Shown here in pieces: positions 55,550-64,000 of a DNA stretch of 64,000 nucleotides. The stretch lies in NCBI RefSeq assembly GCF_004005855.1, contig NZ_SACL01000001.1:682001-746000 (forward strand), written 5' to 3'. The DNA comes from Rhodovarius crocodyli (lineage in GTDB: Bacteria > Pseudomonadota > Alphaproteobacteria > Acetobacterales > Acetobacteraceae). Made by a program: the position numbers and the translations under genes. The first letter of the stretch is position 1. Every line of letters starts with the position of its first letter. Below the pieces are notes generated by a model. That model had not been told where the DNA came from and made no database searches. It saw only the letters and a program-made list of their open reading frames with translations.

Positions 55550-56351
55550 GGGCGAAGCCCCGGTGTCGCAACCAGGCGCGGAACCCCGCGCGCTCAGGCA
55601 CGCCGAGCTGGCGGGAAGCGTTGGCGGACCAGTTCTCCTTGGCCGGGCCGAACACCTCCGGATAGCGCGGATTGGCCGGCGGGCGCAGCGCGTCATAGGC
55701 AGGCAGCGCCGCTTCCAGACCGCTGTCGTCGTAGACTTCCTGATGCACCACCACATTCTGCGGCAAGCGGGGCGACGGCTCATTACGCGCCACCGGCCAG
55801 CCCAGCGTCAGCCCCGCCACCGGAAACACCCCCTTCGGCAGCTTCAACATGGGGCCGATCTTTTCGAGGTGGTTGCGCACATAGCTGATCGGGCAGGTGC
55901 CCAGCCCCGCCGCATCCGCCGCCATGATGGTGAAGCCCATGGCCAGCGCCGCATCCACCGAGGCGTTCAGGAAGCTGTCCATGTTGTCGTTGGCGTTCTC
56001 TCGCCCGTACAGCGCGCCGAGGCGGCGCCCGCGGTTCAGGTCGCCGCAGAAAATCAGCAGCACGGGCGCGTCGGCGATCCAGGGCATGGTGCCGATCCAG
56101 CCGGCGATCGCCGCGATCTTCGCCCGGTCCCGCAGGACGATGATGGAATACTGCTGCAGGTCCGACTTGCTGGGCGCGGACTGCGCGCCCGCCAGCACGG
56201 TGGACAGCAGCGGGTCCGGGATCGCCTCGTCGCGGTAGCGGCGCGTCACACGCCGGTCGAGCAGCGCGGACAGGGCGGGGGCGATCTCCGCCGGGGGCTC
56301 GAAGGGCAGCGCGCCGTAGCGGGCACGCAGCAGATCCTGGACGTCGTTCAT
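55542..56351 (-). CDS. Nitroreductase-family FMN oxidoreductase
   Basis: A 269-residue FMN enzyme. The FMN-binding N-terminal pattern LLDRRVTRRYRDEAIPD (RxTRRY) and the SAPSKSDLQQYSIIVL segment are characteristic, and AADAAGLGTCPISYVRN is the later flavin site. Members reduce nitro compounds, quinones or enones with NADPH. It overlaps the Nudix gene by 8 bases. Confidence 0.85.
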   Translation of the reverse strand: MNDVQDLLRARYGALPFEPPAEIAPALSALLDRRVTRRYRDEAIPDPLLSTVLAGAQSAPSKSDLQQYSIIVLRDRAKIAAIAGWIGTMPWIADAPVLLIFCGDLNRGRRLGALYGRENANDNMDSFLNASVDAALAMGFTIMAADAAGLGTCPISYVRNHLEKIGPMLKLPKGVFPVAGLTLGWPVARNEPSPRLPQNVVVHQEVYDDSGLEAALPAYDALRPPANPRYPEVFGPAKENWSANASRQLGVPERAGFRAWLRHRGFALD

Positions 56352-56392
56352 CCCGCGATGATGCGGCGGGCGGGCGGGCTTGGCGAGGGGGG

Positions 56393-57274
56393 CTAGCCCA
56401 TCAGATCCAGCAGGGCCCGCACCACCGCTTGCGGGTCTTCCTGCGGAATGTTGTGGCCGATGCCCGGAAGCAGCCGGCGCTCGTACCGGCCGGTGAAGCG
56501 ATGGGCCGTGGTGTCCATGTCAGGCGGGGGGTTCACGCCGTCATCGTCGCCCCACAGGTTGATGCTGGGCACGGTGATGGGCGGCTGCGCCTCCAAAGCC
56601 CGCTCGATCGCCTCAAAGGCGGCATCGCCCGCGGCGTAGCCGAACCGGTGGCGATAGGACTGGATGACGACGGCCACGAAGTCCGGATTCTCGAAGCTTG
56701 CGGCGCTGCGGGCATATTCTTCCGGCGTAAAGCGCCAACTGGGCGACCACAGCTTCCACAATAGCCGGCCGAGGCCGAAACGGTCGGCCTCGAGCCCTGC
56801 CTCGCCGCGCGGGGTGTGGAAATAGAACTGGTACCAATGGCGGTGCTCGGCCTCCGGCGCACCGGGTGCGACAGAGGCCGGAATGTTCTGGATGTTATAG
56901 CCATTGCCGGTGACAAGGGCCGTCACCCGCTCGGGCCACAGGGCGGCGGCGATGCAGGCGGCGCGGCCGCCCCAGTCGTATCCCGCCATGGCGGCACGCC
57001 CTATGCCCAAGGCGTCCATCAGCGCGCGCAGATCATGCGCCAGGGCCGCCTGCTGGCCGGAACGCAACGTATCGCGCGACAGGAAGCGCGTGGGGCCGTA
57101 ACCGCGCAGATAGGGCACGATCACGCGATAGCCGCGCGCGGCCAAGGCGGGCGCCACGGCGTCATAGCAGCGCGGGTCATAGGGGAAGCCGTGCAGCAGG
57201 ATCACGGCCTCGCCATCCGAGGGGCCGTGCTCCTCATAGGCCTGGTGCAGCACGTCGGTGTCGATGAACTTCAT
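56393..57274 (-). CDS. Epoxide hydrolase/dehalogenase-type alpha/beta hydrolase
   Basis: A 293-residue hydrolase with an Asp nucleophile in GYDWGGRA (Asp100), the oxyanion segment HGFPYDPR and the catalytic His in GIGHNIPQEDP (about residue 276). An Asp nucleophile in this position suggests an epoxide hydrolase or haloacetate dehalogenase-like activity rather than an esterase. Substrate not visible. Confidence 0.8.
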   Translation of the reverse strand: MKFIDTDVLHQAYEEHGPSDGEAVILLHGFPYDPRCYDAVAPALAARGYRVIVPYLRGYGPTRFLSRDTLRSGQQAALAHDLRALMDALGIGRAAMAGYDWGGRAACIAAALWPERVTALVTGNGYNIQNIPASVAPGAPEAEHRHWYQFYFHTPRGEAGLEADRFGLGRLLWKLWSPSWRFTPEEYARSAASFENPDFVAVVIQSYRHRFGYAAGDAAFEAIERALEAQPPITVPSINLWGDDDGVNPPPDMDTTAHRFTGRYERRLLPGIGHNIPQEDPQAVVRALLDLMG

Positions 57275-57350
57275 GGACTGCCTCCCTAGGGCATGCCCAG
57301 CCTAAAGCGGATGGGCGGGCGCGCCAGGCCGGGATTGTCGCGCCGGGTGG

Positions 57351-58457
57351 TCACGGATGCATGGCCCGGCGCATCATCAGCGCCGCAGAGGCCGAGAACA
57401 GCAGCCCCACCGCGAAGACGGCCAGGTGGCTTTCCCGCGTCAAACCGAACAATCCCGCGAGCACAAAGGCGCCGACCGCCTGCCCCACCGCATAGCCCGC
57501 CGTCCCGCGTGCCCAGAGGGCAGCGGCATCCGGCCCATAGCGCTCACGCAGCAGCACCAGCAGCACGGCGGTGACGCCCACGCCGGCAAAGCCCGCCATC
57601 GCTGCCCCGGGCCAGGCGAGTGCGTGCCAGGGCATGCACAGCAGCGCCAGCCCGCCCACCTGCACCATCAGCCATCCCATCACGGCCCGCGCGCTGCCGA
57701 TGGCACTGGCCACCCGCCCGCTCAGCAGAGCGCCCACCAGGCCGCCGGCGCCGAACATCGCCCAGGCATAGGCGCCTGCCCCCACGCCCAGCCCATGACC
57801 ACGGGCGATCAGGTCCGACAGATAGACCATCGGCGCCACCATCCCGATGGAGGACAGGAGATAGGCCGTCAGCAACGGCGACCAGCCGCGCCCACCCGCC
57901 AATGCCGGCAGGACCGAACGCGGGGCGCTTCGGCGTGCCACCAGCCACAGGCAGGCGGCAATCACGCCCAGGCCGATCCAGGCCGGACCAGGCCCCCAGG
58001 TCAGCAGCCACGGCATGGCGAGCGCACCGGCCAGAATGCCGCCCGCGACACCCGCGATGACCATGCCCGCCGCCATCGCACGGCGCTCCGGCGGCAAGTC
58101 CAGCTGCGCGGCGGGCGGGGCCACGGCCATGATCCAGCCACCGGCCACCCCGGCCAGCCCCCGCCACGGCAACAGCCACCACAGCCCGCCATTCCAACAG
58201 CAGGCGAGGAAGCCGATCACCAATAACAGCACCGCCAGGTCCAGAACCCGCGCCGTACCCAACCGGCGCGCCAGGAACTGCCCCATCAGCACGCCGGGCA
58301 GATACCCTGCCAAAGCGGTGGCGCCGAGCAACCCGGCACCGGTTCCATCGACCCAGCCCGCAGCCACCATGGCCGGGAACAGCGGCACGAAGGCGAAGCG
58401 GGCCAGGCCATTGCCGATGAAGGTCGCGGCCGCGCCGGACCAGGCCGGGCTAGCCAA
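57351..58457 (-). CDS. MFS transporter, YbfB/YjiJ family
   Basis: A 368-residue integral membrane protein with about 11-12 hydrophobic helices. The start FIGNGLARFAFVPLFPAMVA is the signature of the YbfB/YjiJ (DUF-type) MFS group, whose N-terminal helix contains a conserved Arg-Phe. Substrate unknown. It overlaps the preceding lyase gene by 8 bases and is the last gene of the polycistron. Confidence 0.82.
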   Translation of the reverse strand: MASPAWSGAAATFIGNGLARFAFVPLFPAMVAAGWVDGTGAGLLGATALAGYLPGVLMGQFLARRLGTARVLDLAVLLLVIGFLACCWNGGLWWLLPWRGLAGVAGGWIMAVAPPAAQLDLPPERRAMAAGMVIAGVAGGILAGALAMPWLLTWGPGPAWIGLGVIAACLWLVARRSAPRSVLPALAGGRGWSPLLTAYLLSSIGMVAPMVYLSDLIARGHGLGVGAGAYAWAMFGAGGLVGALLSGRVASAIGSARAVMGWLMVQVGGLALLCMPWHALAWPGAAMAGFAGVGVTAVLLVLLRERYGPDAAALWARGTAGYAVGQAVGAFVLAGLFGLTRESHLAVFAVGLLFSASAALMMRRAMHP

Positions 58458-59391
58458 GCATCTTCACCTTTTCCAGCAGCGCCTCCGCCTGGCGGATGCT
58501 GGCGATGTCCAGCAGGCGGCCATCCAGCGCCACGGCGCCACGCCCGGCGCGGGTGGCTTCCTCCATGGCTTCCAGGATGCGGCGTGCCTGACGGATCTCG
58601 GCTTCGCTCGGCGTAAAGACGGTATTGATGATGCCGATCTGGCTGGGGTGGATGGCCATCATCCCCTCCGCACCCAGCGCGCGGGCGCGGCGCGCGGCCG
58701 CCTCCAGGCCTTCGGCGTCCTTGAAATTGCCGAAGGGGCCGGCGATCGGCCGGCGCCCGGCGGCACGCGCGGCGGCGATGACGCGCGACATCGGGAACTG
58801 CCACGCATCCAGCACGCCCGCCGCCGAGGCATAGTCATCCACGGGGCCGCCGATATTGGTGGTGCGCATGCGCAGGCTGGCCGCAAGGTCGGCAACGCCC
58901 ATCTGCAGGGCCTCGATGCGCGGGGATTCCTCGGCGATGCGCTCGACATTGGCCAGGCCCAGCGCCGTCTCGACGATCAGCGAAAAGCCCATGCGCTTGC
59001 GCCGGCCCATGGCTGCCTCGACCTGGCTGGTCAGCATGTCCAGCGCGTAGACATCCTTCGCGTCGCCCACCTTGGGCACGATGAACAGATCCAGCCGCTC
59101 ACCCGCCTGCTCGATCAGGTCCACCACATCGCGATACATGTAGTGGGTATCGAGGCCGTTGATCCGCACGGCCATGATCTTGCTGCCCCAGTCGATGGTA
59201 CGCAGCGCGTCGATGGCATTGCGGCGGGCGGCTTCCTTCTCATCCGGGGCGACCGCGTCCTCCAGGTCCAGGAACACCAGGTCAGCGGCGGAGGCCGCGG
59301 CCTTCTCGAAGATGGCAGGGCGGGAGGCCGGCACGGCCAGCTCGCTGCGGTGCAGGCGGGGCGTGGCCTCGACGACGGTGCGGAAACTCAT
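58450..59391 (-). CDS. CoA-ester lyase (CitE/malyl-CoA lyase-like)
   Basis: A 313-residue TIM barrel of the HpcH/HpaI family. It starts RLHRSELAVPASRPAIFEKA, has VFLDLEDAVAPDEK (the Mg-binding Glu/Asp) and GPFGNFKDAEGLEAAARRA, and ends MMAIHPSQIGIINTVF. This pattern is that of L-malyl-CoA/beta-methylmalyl-CoA lyase (Mcl). It would cleave or form acyl-CoA with glyoxylate. Its start overlaps the xerD stop by 4 bases. Confidence 0.85.
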   Translation of the reverse strand: MSFRTVVEATPRLHRSELAVPASRPAIFEKAAASAADLVFLDLEDAVAPDEKEAARRNAIDALRTIDWGSKIMAVRINGLDTHYMYRDVVDLIEQAGERLDLFIVPKVGDAKDVYALDMLTSQVEAAMGRRKRMGFSLIVETALGLANVERIAEESPRIEALQMGVADLAASLRMRTTNIGGPVDDYASAAGVLDAWQFPMSRVIAAARAAGRRPIAGPFGNFKDAEGLEAAARRARALGAEGMMAIHPSQIGIINTVFTPSEAEIRQARRILEAMEEATRAGRGAVALDGRLLDIASIRQAEALLEKVKMLG

Positions 59392-60347
59392 GGAGACGTC
59401 CTCTTTTTCCGGCGCGTGGGTGCCGGGCGCGGTTCAGGGCGCATGATGCGCGGCGCGGGCGCCTCTGTCGCCAGGGGGTGATGCGTTTCCACGAGATGCC
59501 TGAGATGTTCCTCAAGCACCTTGGTGTAGATCTGGGTGGTGGCGATATCGGCATGGCCGAGCAGCGTCTGCAGGCTGCGCAGATCCGCCCCCCGCCCCAG
59601 CAGATGCGTCGCGAAGGAATGCCGCAGCACATGCGGCGAGACCTTTTCGGGGTCGATCCCCGCCGCCAGGGCGGCTTCCTTCAGCAGCAGCCCCAGACCC
59701 TGCCGGGTGAAATGCCCGGCCTTGCCGCGCGACGGAAACAGATATCGCGCTGCCTGCACATGGCCGCGTCCGCGACGTTCGGCATCACCGGCGGTTTCGG
59801 CCACCGCCTCTCTCGCGCGGCGGGAAATCGGGACCAGACGCTCCTTGCCGCCCTTGCCGCGCACCGCGATCAGCGGCGCGTTCTGGCGCAGTGCACCGGC
59901 AGGCAGGGTGACGAGCTCCGACGCGCGCAACCCTGAGGCATAGAGCAGTTCGAGCGCCGCAATGGCCAGGGGCGCGCGGGTGGGCGGCAGGCGTTCGGCA
60001 CCCAGGATCAGGGCCTCGACCTCGGCCTCGGTCAGCGCCTTGGGCAGGCTGGGCGGCAGGCGGGGGCTGTCGATGAGCTCCGTGGGGTCATCGCTGCGGT
60101 ATCCCTCGCGCGCCAGGAACCGGAAGAACTGCCGCAACGCCGAGAGCTTGCGCGCCTGGCTGCGCGCCGCCAGCCCGGTGGCGGCCAGGTGATGCACATA
60201 GTCACGCACATCGTCGGCACTGGCCTGCGCGCCGTGCTGCGTCAGGAAATCCGAGAGGTCAGCGCGATAGGCCAGCAGGGTGTTGCGGGCGGCATTGCGC
60301 TCGGCCGCCAGCATTTCCAGGAAGATCTCAAGCCAGTGCGCCGTCAC
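59388..60347 (-). CDS. xerD: Tyrosine recombinase XerD
   Basis: A 319-residue recombinase that resolves chromosome dimers at dif with XerC. The catalytic set is complete: Arg141 (SGLRASEL), a Lys in RGKGGKERLVP, His239-x-x-Arg242 (HVLRHSF), His265 and the nucleophile Tyr274 (TTQIYTK). A basic 30-residue C-terminal tail extends past the usual end. It lies in a transcript with a kinase and a lyase. Confidence 0.9.
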   Translation of the reverse strand: MTAHWLEIFLEMLAAERNAARNTLLAYRADLSDFLTQHGAQASADDVRDYVHHLAATGLAARSQARKLSALRQFFRFLAREGYRSDDPTELIDSPRLPPSLPKALTEAEVEALILGAERLPPTRAPLAIAALELLYASGLRASELVTLPAGALRQNAPLIAVRGKGGKERLVPISRRAREAVAETAGDAERRGRGHVQAARYLFPSRGKAGHFTRQGLGLLLKEAALAAGIDPEKVSPHVLRHSFATHLLGRGADLRSLQTLLGHADIATTQIYTKVLEEHLRHLVETHHPLATEAPAPRIMRPEPRPAPTRRKKRTSP

Positions 60348-62017
60348 CCCTGCGGCAGCCGCACCACGAAGCGCGCGCCCAGCACCTTCCCGCCGGCGTC
60401 ACGCCGGTTGTCGGCACTGATCCGGCCACGCAACCCCTCCACGATCTGCTTGCTGATCGACAGGCCGAGGCCCGAGTGGTTGCCGAAGCGCTCACCCTGC
60501 GGGCGCTCGGTATAGAAGCGGTCAAAGATGCCGCTGAGCTTGGCCTCCGGAATGCCGGGGCCTTCGTCCTCGACCTGGATCTCGATCTCCTGCCCGACCA
60601 CGCGGCCACGCAGCCAGACGCGGCCTTCCTGCGGGCTGAAGGACAGGGCGTTGCCGATCAGGTTGCGGATCACCTGCACCAGCCGGTCCTCCACCGCGAG
60701 TGCCATCAAGGGCCCCTCCGGCAGCTCGGGCACGATGGTAGGGTCGGTGTCCTTGCGGGTGGTGTTGTGCAGTTCCGCCAGCACCGACAGGATCATGGAG
60801 ACATCCACCGGCTCCGGCACGGTGCGGCTGAGCTCGGCATCGACGCGCGACGCATCGGCAATGTCCCCGATCAGCCGGTCCATGCGCGTCACGTCATTGG
60901 CGATGATCTCCAGCAGGCGCTTCTGCTGGTTGGTGTCCTCGATGCGGCGCAGGGTCTCGATGGCGGAACGCACGCTGGTCAGCGGGTTCTTGAGCTCATG
61001 CGCCACATCGGCGGCGAAGCGCTCATTGGCGTCGATGCGTGCCCACAGGTCGCGGGCGGCCCGTTGCAGATCGCGCGCCAGGATGCCGATCTCGTCGCGG
61101 CGGGCCAGCACGTCGTCAGGCACGCTGCCCTGCCGGCCCTTGCCCTGGCGCATATCCGCCGCCGACCGCGCCAGGCGCAGGATCGGGCTGGCGAGGGTCT
61201 GCGCCAGATACAGCGACAGAGCGGTCGTCAGGATCAGCGCGAGCAGGAACAGCGCCAGCACGGACAGCCGGATCTCGAACAGGCGCTGGTCCACCTCCCG
61301 CGCCTCACGCGTCAGCAGCATGATGCCCACGGCCTGGCCGCCGCGCCGCGCGGGCTCCGCGACCGAGACCAGCAGGCGGCCCTCCGGCGTGCGCCGGATA
61401 TAGGGTGTCACGCCACCTTCGAGTGCTGTGCGCAGTTCCTCCCGGCGATCGGGGCTCAGGGCCGGCTGCCAGTCGAAGCTGTCGGCATCGTTGGCCGTGT
61501 CGACCACCACCGAGGTACGCGCGCCGCGCGGCAGCAGCTGGACCAGCCGATCGTAGAGCCCGGCGATGCTGTTCGAGAACAGGCTGCGCTGCGCCGGCGG
61601 CGGCAGGGGCTCGGCCACCACCGTGCCTCCGGGCCCCTCTCGCACACGGCTGTCCGCAACGACGAGGCCCGTGATGTCGAACAGCCGTGCCTGGGTATTG
61701 GCCGACGGCTCGACCAGGCGGCGCAGCAGCGGGCGGGCCAGTTCCGGCACGAGAATGGCGCGGTCGTTCTCCACCCGCACCGCGGCCTCACCGATGGCGC
61801 CGGCATAGATGCGGGCCTGCGTGCGCAGGGCCTCGACATCCGCCGCCAGCAGGCCGTTCTGATACTGGTCCAGATACAGCAGGGCTGCCGCCAGAAGGGC
61901 CGGAGGCAGCGCGTTCATCAACAGGATGCGCCGCAGCAGAGGCGAGGCCCAGCGGCCGCGCCGGGGCTTCGCGCCGAGTTCCGCCGGTGTCTGTGGCGGC
62001 AGGGAACCGTCCGGCAT
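60344..62017 (-). CDS. ChvG/ExoS-like sensor histidine kinase
   Basis: A 557-residue membrane kinase: TM helix 1 (about 32-50), a large periplasmic sensor domain (about 51-248) of the ChvG stimulus-sensing type, TM helix 2 (about 250-272), a HAMP region, the phosphoacceptor His340 in FAADVAHELKNPLTSV, N-box LIGNALSF and G-boxes DEGPGIPE and SGLGLSISKQI. The partner response regulator (ChvI-type) is not adjacent. Its start codon overlaps the SGNH gene stop by one base (TGATG) and its stop overlaps xerD. Confidence 0.88.
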   Translation of the reverse strand: MPDGSLPPQTPAELGAKPRRGRWASPLLRRILLMNALPPALLAAALLYLDQYQNGLLAADVEALRTQARIYAGAIGEAAVRVENDRAILVPELARPLLRRLVEPSANTQARLFDITGLVVADSRVREGPGGTVVAEPLPPPAQRSLFSNSIAGLYDRLVQLLPRGARTSVVVDTANDADSFDWQPALSPDRREELRTALEGGVTPYIRRTPEGRLLVSVAEPARRGGQAVGIMLLTREAREVDQRLFEIRLSVLALFLLALILTTALSLYLAQTLASPILRLARSAADMRQGKGRQGSVPDDVLARRDEIGILARDLQRAARDLWARIDANERFAADVAHELKNPLTSVRSAIETLRRIEDTNQQKRLLEIIANDVTRMDRLIGDIADASRVDAELSRTVPEPVDVSMILSVLAELHNTTRKDTDPTIVPELPEGPLMALAVEDRLVQVIRNLIGNALSFSPQEGRVWLRGRVVGQEIEIQVEDEGPGIPEAKLSGIFDRFYTERPQGERFGNHSGLGLSISKQIVEGLRGRISADNRRDAGGKVLGARFVVRLPQG

Positions 62018-62742
62018 CAGCGCCTCGTGGAAAGCTGGATCTGGGCGAGGATGCCGCGCGCCACGCAATCATGCAGGCGGGCCACGGTCACGGGCCGGGT
62101 CTGGGCGGGCGCGCGCTCGACATCCAGCACGCCTTCATCCGCCCATTCGCGCATCCAGTCCCAGCGGCGCAGCAGGGGCACCGCCTCCGTGGCGGCGGTC
62201 AGGCGCAGGGCGTCGCGATAGGCGTCGATGTCTGCGTTGGCGCGCAGAAAACGGCTGAATTGGGGGTCCATGACCATCACCTCCGCACCGGCGGCGCGCA
62301 GGCGAGCGATGCCCGTGGACAGGGTGTCCGTCATCGCCTCGATCGGCAGGCCGCGCACGGCTTCGACCGTGCCTGTCTGCCATAGGACCAGATGCGGGCG
62401 GAAATCCGGCAGCAGCGGGGCGATGAGCGCCAGAATTTCCAGCGCGTTGGCACCGCGCCTTCCACGTGCCTCAACCCGCACCTGCAGGCCGGGATACTGC
62501 TCCCGCAGCAGCGCCTGCAGACGTTCCGGATAACGTTCAGCGCTGCCGCCCTGCTCTGCGCTGGCACTGCCGCCGATCAGCACGCGGAACTCGGGGCCGG
62601 CGAGCGCCCGGCGCAGACGCGGCTGCATCGTGGGGTCCAGCAGGTCCTGCGGCACGTCGCAGCCCGCCGCCCAGGCGGAGGTGACCCCCAACGGGGCGAT
62701 GCACAGCATCAGCAGCAGGATCGCCCGTCGAGCCATGTTCAT
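62017..62742 (-). CDS. Periplasmic SGNH/GDSL-type hydrolase, unrecognised substrate
   Basis: A 241-residue exported protein with a signal peptide ending near SAWAAG and an SGNH-like start (RVLIGGSASAEQGG), where the nucleophilic Ser would be in GSASA. The later VLWQTGTVEAVRG and GILAQI are consistent with the fold, but the other catalytic blocks are not obvious by eye. It is sandwiched between opgC and a sensor kinase, so an acyl-ester or acyl-transfer role on a periplasmic glucan is plausible. Confidence 0.6.
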   Translation of the reverse strand: MNMARRAILLLMLCIAPLGVTSAWAAGCDVPQDLLDPTMQPRLRRALAGPEFRVLIGGSASAEQGGSAERYPERLQALLREQYPGLQVRVEARGRRGANALEILALIAPLLPDFRPHLVLWQTGTVEAVRGLPIEAMTDTLSTGIARLRAAGAEVMVMDPQFSRFLRANADIDAYRDALRLTAATEAVPLLRRWDWMREWADEGVLDVERAPAQTRPVTVARLHDCVARGILAQIQLSTRR

Positions 62743-63890
62743 GCCCTATCCGCCACAGGGGCCAGGGGCAAGGGTTTCCGCGCACCGGAAACGCGCCGGT
62801 CGTACCAGCGCGACAGCCACGCCACCCCGGCCAGGGCCGCGAGGCCCGCGACATTCACCGCCAACTGCATGGGCCCGCGGTCATCCGCCTCCAGCGCCAG
62901 GCGCCCCAGGAAGGAAAGAAATATGCCCGCGCAGAACACCGGCAGGGATTGCTGCCCCAGCAGGATGAACAGCCTTGCCAGCCGCCCTTCCAGCAGCCTG
63001 GCCCCTCGCGGCAGCAGATGCGCGGCCAGATAGGCCAGGGCCAGCAGAGAGAGCAGCCGCAGCGGATGCAGGGCGGTCTTGTCTACGCCGTCCAGGAAGG
63101 TGGCCCAGGGGCCCGGCAACTGCGCCAGCCAGTCCGGCGCGTGCCAGACCGCCAGCATGGTGCCCGCGCAGGGCAGCAGCAGAAGCGCGCACAAGGCAGC
63201 CCCCCACCAGCGCCAAGGCAGCAGGATGGGCCGCCCGCCATGCGGCGCGAACCCGACCACGGCGCCGCACATATAGAGGATCTGCCAGGCGAACGGGTTG
63301 AAGTACCAGCCCTCACCATTCACGGAGGGCAGGTTGATGCCCGTCGCACGGACCAGCGCGTATCCCAGCGCAGACAGGCCCAGCAGCAGCCAGGGCCAAC
63401 GCAACAACGGCATGACAAGCGCGAAAATGGCCATCAGCGCGACATAGAGCGGCAATATATTCAGGAATGCGGGCTGGAAGCTCAGCAGCAGGGCATGCAG
63501 CAGCGCCTGATAGGGATCTGCCCCCAACGCGTCCATCTGCAGTTCATCGAGATACATGCCGCGGTCGAGCCGCGCGGCCGAGAAGCCGACCTGGGCCGTG
63601 AACACCACGAACAGGAAGATGTGCGCCACATAGAGGGTGCCGACCCGCCCCATGACGCGCGCAGCGGCAAACAGCCAGCCATCTCGCTCCATCTGCCGGC
63701 CATAGGCGATTCCGCCGGCATAGCCGGCCAGGAAGACGAACAGCTCGGTGGCGTCCGCGAAGGCGATGTTGCGCAGGGTGAACCAGCCCAGCGCATTGCC
63801 GGGCACATGGTCAATGAAGATGAACCACAGGGCGATCCCGCGGAACAGGTCCGCCCGAAGGTCGCGCGTGGTGCCGGCCATGGGCTGCAT
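62739..63890 (-). CDS. opgC: OpgC-family membrane acyltransferase
   Basis: A 383-residue polytopic protein of the OpgC family that adds succinyl or related groups to osmoregulated periplasmic glucans. It starts RADLFRGIALWFIFIDHVPG, the diagnostic N-terminal helix with the catalytic-type His, and continues TELFVFLAGYAGGIAYGR. The remainder has about ten transmembrane segments. It is the first gene of the overlapping minus-strand unit. Confidence 0.88.
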   Translation of the reverse strand: MQPMAGTTRDLRADLFRGIALWFIFIDHVPGNALGWFTLRNIAFADATELFVFLAGYAGGIAYGRQMERDGWLFAAARVMGRVGTLYVAHIFLFVVFTAQVGFSAARLDRGMYLDELQMDALGADPYQALLHALLLSFQPAFLNILPLYVALMAIFALVMPLLRWPWLLLGLSALGYALVRATGINLPSVNGEGWYFNPFAWQILYMCGAVVGFAPHGGRPILLPWRWWGAALCALLLLPCAGTMLAVWHAPDWLAQLPGPWATFLDGVDKTALHPLRLLSLLALAYLAAHLLPRGARLLEGRLARLFILLGQQSLPVFCAGIFLSFLGRLALEADDRGPMQLAVNVAGLAALAGVAWLSRWYDRRVSGARKPLPLAPVADRA

Positions 63891-63995
63891 AGGGTCAAGC
63901 TACCGCATCGGGAGCATCGGATATACGCCCGGCCACACGGGGAGTTTCATAACCTCGCCTTCTTTTCGGCATGATCGCCGGGATAGGCTGCCGCC

Positions 63996-64000
63996 ATGAA
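63996..64000 (+). CDS. Possible start of a plus-strand gene at the window edge
   Basis: The last five bases are ATGAA, preceded within 20 bases by GGGATAGG, a possible ribosome site. Only the start codon and one base are visible, so nothing can be said of the product. Confidence 0.2.

Noticed and set aside
59388-60347. The tyrosine recombinase as a phage or island integrase
   Set aside because: Length, motifs and lack of phage neighbours fit housekeeping XerD.
1-64000. CRISPR arrays, insertion sequences and prophage
   Set aside because: No regularly spaced repeats, transposase motifs or phage structural genes were seen on either strand.

Overview
The window is high-GC DNA from an alphaproteobacterium, most likely an Acetobacteraceae member of the Roseomonas type. 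The reasons are a GcrA-type cell-cycle regulator with GANTC sites in front of it, a Tim44-like protein paired with MltA, a phasin, a ChvG-like sensor kinase, a ydcH-purE-purK cluster, and many orphan periplasmic solute-binding proteins of the Bug/TctC, TAXI and family-5 types. Genes are tightly packed with many 1-4 base stop/start overlaps. I found no prophage, insertion sequence, CRISPR array or rRNA, and one tRNA, tRNA-Val(GAC).

Layout. 1-1731: end of a YdcH-like gene, then purE and purK, closed by a terminator. 1918-2991: an OmpA-type porin with its own terminator. 3052-9392: a DenD-like dehydrogenase divergent from a diaminopropionate ammonia-lyase-like enzyme, then a complete ugpBAEC-type ABC importer. 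9441-18634: accessory metabolism (Bug and type-1 binding proteins, quinone oxidoreductase, EamA exporter, esterase, gamma-glutamyltransferase-like enzyme, glycosyltransferase, amidase). 18638-22796: MltA/Tim44, a histidine phosphatase, ferredoxin-NADP reductase, an acetyltransferase and a 57-residue membrane peptide. 22798-25956: an Asp/Glu racemase with three TauE/SafE permeases. 25985-28497: N-formylglutamate amidohydrolase, tRNA-Val, a CnbZ-like protein and gcrA.

28498-38565 is a catabolic block: two amidases, a GatC/AtzG-like small protein, a frameshifted enolase-superfamily gene, a Bug binding protein, a PsiF-like peptide, two tandem family-5 binding proteins, NIPSNAP, RidA and DUF4169. 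38600-46503: dienelactone hydrolase, cytochrome c, gshB, SirB1, HIT, hisE, hisF, a YgjP-like peptidase, a CBS-BON protein, a TAXI binding protein and an AsnC regulator. 46762-50331: ornithine decarboxylase with a long leader, phasin, accA and a thioesterase. 50333-54884: an extensin-like protein, a BtuB-type receptor behind a cobalamin riboswitch, then an SPFH/NfeD pair. 54881-63890: a minus-strand series ending (in transcription order) opgC, SGNH, histidine kinase, xerD, CoA-ester lyase and MFS, all overlapping.

The best leads are regulatory and organisational: the ornithine decarboxylase leader; the gcrA upstream region with DnaA-box-like and GANTC sites; the opgC-SGNH-kinase run; the GatC-like/amidase pair; the histone-like tail on HisE; and a single-base frameshift in the enolase-superfamily gene. 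I see no system that can be called new from sequence alone.
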